A DNA stretch of 5,911 bases. Origin: Bacteroidota bacterium. Lineage in GTDB: Bacteria; Bacteroidota; Bacteroidia; Chitinophagales; Chitinophagaceae. The notes under the pieces are model-generated. The model ran no database searches. It was not told the DNA's origin and saw only the letters and a list, made by a program, of their open reading frames with translations. Both the position numbers and the translations under genes were made by a program. Position 1 is the first letter of the stretch. Every line of letters begins with the position of its first letter. Below, piece after piece: positions 4,806-5,911 of the stretch. Location of the stretch: contig JAEZLJ010000137.1 of the NCBI GenBank assembly GCA_023415275.1, positions 1-5,911 on the forward strand, in the 5' to 3' direction.

Positions 4806-5911
4806 ATGAATTTTATTGGTGAGCATTTATTGCCCGGCCAGTTAGGCCACTTCTTTTTACTACTTTCTCTCGTTGCTTCCATTGGTGCCACTGCCAGTTA
4901 TTTTCTGAGTGTTCAGAAAAGTTCTTTTTATAATGCGGGCCATGCGTTGAAGGGTACCGGTATCCTGGGTGTAAATCCATCTTGGAGAAAACTGGCCAGG
5001 ATCTTTTTTATTACCGAAGCCATATCTGTGTTTGCTGTTTTTGTAACGCTCTTTCATATCATCAGCAATCACCAGTTTGAATATAAATATGCCTGGCAGC
5101 ACAGTAGCCTGTCGCTGGAAATGAAATACCTGCTAAGCTGCTTTTGGGAAGGCCAGGAAGGAAGCTTCCTGTTATGGAGCTTCTGGCATTGCATACTTGG
5201 CCTTGTCATTATATGGCGCGAAAAAGAATGGGAAGGTCCTGTGATGACAGTGATCAGCTTTGCCCAGTTTTGCCTGGCTACCATGCTATTAGGTATCAGC
5301 TTTTTTGGATTGAAGTCTGGTTCCAATCCTTTTATTCTGTTGCGCAACTCGGGTGTGTTAGACAATGCTCCTGTTTTTTATGATGCCAATGGCCTGATGC
5401 GCCCAGATTATTTGACACTTATTAAAGATGGCAATGACCTCAATCCATTGCTGCAAAACTATTGGATGGTCATTCATCCGCCTGTACTGTTCCTGGGATT
5501 CGCCTCTACCATAGTTCCATTTGCCTTTGCCATTGGTGGCTTATGGACCAAAAGATTTACCGAGTGGACCCAAGCTGCACTTCCATGGGCTCTTTTTTCG
5601 GCTGGGATATTGGGTCTCGGTATCATGATGGGTGCTGCCTGGGCTTATGAATCATTGAACTTTGGAGGTTACTGGGCCTGGGACCCTGTAGAAAACGCTT
5701 CCCTTGTGCCCTGGATGGTTCTGGTGGCCGGTGTACATACCTTGCTTATCTACCGTCATACAGGGAATGCATTGCGTACTACCAACCTTTTCTTTATACT
5801 GGCCTTTGTACTGGTGCTCTATTCCACCTATCTCACCCGCAGTGGCGACCTGCAGGAAACTTCAGTGCACGCCTTCACCGGCGAAGGCATTACCAAATGG
5901 CACCTCAGGGG
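4806..5911 (+). CDS. ccmF: Cytochrome c heme lyase subunit CcmF, N-terminal part (cut by window edge)
   Basis: The frame is open for 368 codons from the ATG at 4806 to the window edge, so roughly the second half of the protein is missing. CcmF is a polytopic inner-membrane protein of the CcmABCDEFGH system that receives heme from CcmE and attaches it to CxxCH sites of apocytochromes on the periplasmic side. Seen: repeated hydrophobic helices (about 13-34, 64-85, 121-137, 147-170, 221-246, 258-281, 299-315, 325-343) and the tryptophan-rich WWD heme-handling motif GGYWAWDPVENASLVPW (287-303). NPLLQNYWMVIHPPVLFLG (213-231) holds His224, and GVHTLL holds His311; these match the two periplasmic histidines that flank the WWD motif and ligate heme in the family. 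The loop before His224 (about 171-216) is polar and probably periplasmic. CcmC and related proteins share the WWD motif, but the length ahead of it and the His224 context point to CcmF. The gene starts 6 bases after ccmE. Confidence 0.9.
   Translation, partial: MNFIGEHLLPGQLGHFFLLLSLVASIGATASYFLSVQKSSFYNAGHALKGTGILGVNPSWRKLARIFFITEAISVFAVFVTLFHIISNHQFEYKYAWQHSSLSLEMKYLLSCFWEGQEGSFLLWSFWHCILGLVIIWREKEWEGPVMTVISFAQFCLATMLLGISFFGLKSGSNPFILLRNSGVLDNAPVFYDANGLMRPDYLTLIKDGNDLNPLLQNYWMVIHPPVLFLGFASTIVPFAFAIGGLWTKRFTEWTQAALPWALFSAGILGLGIMMGAAWAYESLNFGGYWAWDPVENASLVPWMVLVAGVHTLLIYRHTGNALRTTNLFFILAFVLVLYSTYLTRSGDLQETSVHAFTGEGITKWHLR

Noticed and set aside
5069..5365. Minus-strand open frame of 98 codons.
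   Set aside because: It is antisense to the transmembrane part of ccmF and has no domain signal.
1..5911. Search for CRISPR arrays, tRNA or rRNA genes, transposase genes, toxin-antitoxin or phage-defence genes.
   Set aside because: No regularly spaced repeats, cloverleaf-like sequence, transposase motif or defence-type domain was seen on either strand.

Overview
The window looks like chromosomal DNA of a Bacteroidota bacterium, most likely in or near the Chitinophagaceae. This rests on several signs. Start codons are preceded by A-rich stretches rather than Shine-Dalgarno sites. A TAnnTTTG-type -7 promoter element (TAACTTTG) lies ahead of ccmE. The lipoprotein carries a Cys-Ser-Lys-Asp-Asp-Asp surface-export type signal. 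Base composition is moderate by eye. No rRNA, tRNA, CRISPR array, insertion sequence or prophage gene is visible, and it reads as ordinary core or near-core genome.

Layout. (1) Positions 1-212, minus strand: the N-terminus of a TonB-like energy transducer, cut by the window edge. (2) Positions 213-489: an AT-rich divergent intergenic region with an 11-bp inverted repeat. (3) Positions 490-966, plus strand: a CHRD-domain lipoprotein. It is followed by a strong hairpin at 986-1013 that separates it from the convergent gene. (4) Positions 4041 to 1023, minus strand: an apparent three-gene operon in the order agmatinase-family ureohydrolase, four-helix membrane protein with a soluble tail, and radical SAM protein. 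The first two genes are 2 bp apart and the last two 53 bp apart. (5) Positions 4042-4373: a 332-bp divergent regulatory region. (6) From 4374, plus strand: cytochrome c maturation genes ccmE and ccmF, with ccmF running off the right edge.

How the genes fit together. CcmE and CcmF are consecutive actors in System I cytochrome c maturation: CcmE carries heme and CcmF (with partners) attaches it to apocytochrome. The CcmE here lacks the classical heme-binding histidine and has a CxxxY motif instead, a known but uncommon variant. The ureohydrolase/membrane/radical SAM operon has no obvious pathway. The radical SAM protein has a roughly 160-residue N-terminal region and three extra cysteines just before its CxxxCxxC site, making it the least explained gene here. 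I found no clear evidence for a wholly new system; the operon and the CcmE variant are the points most worth a second look.
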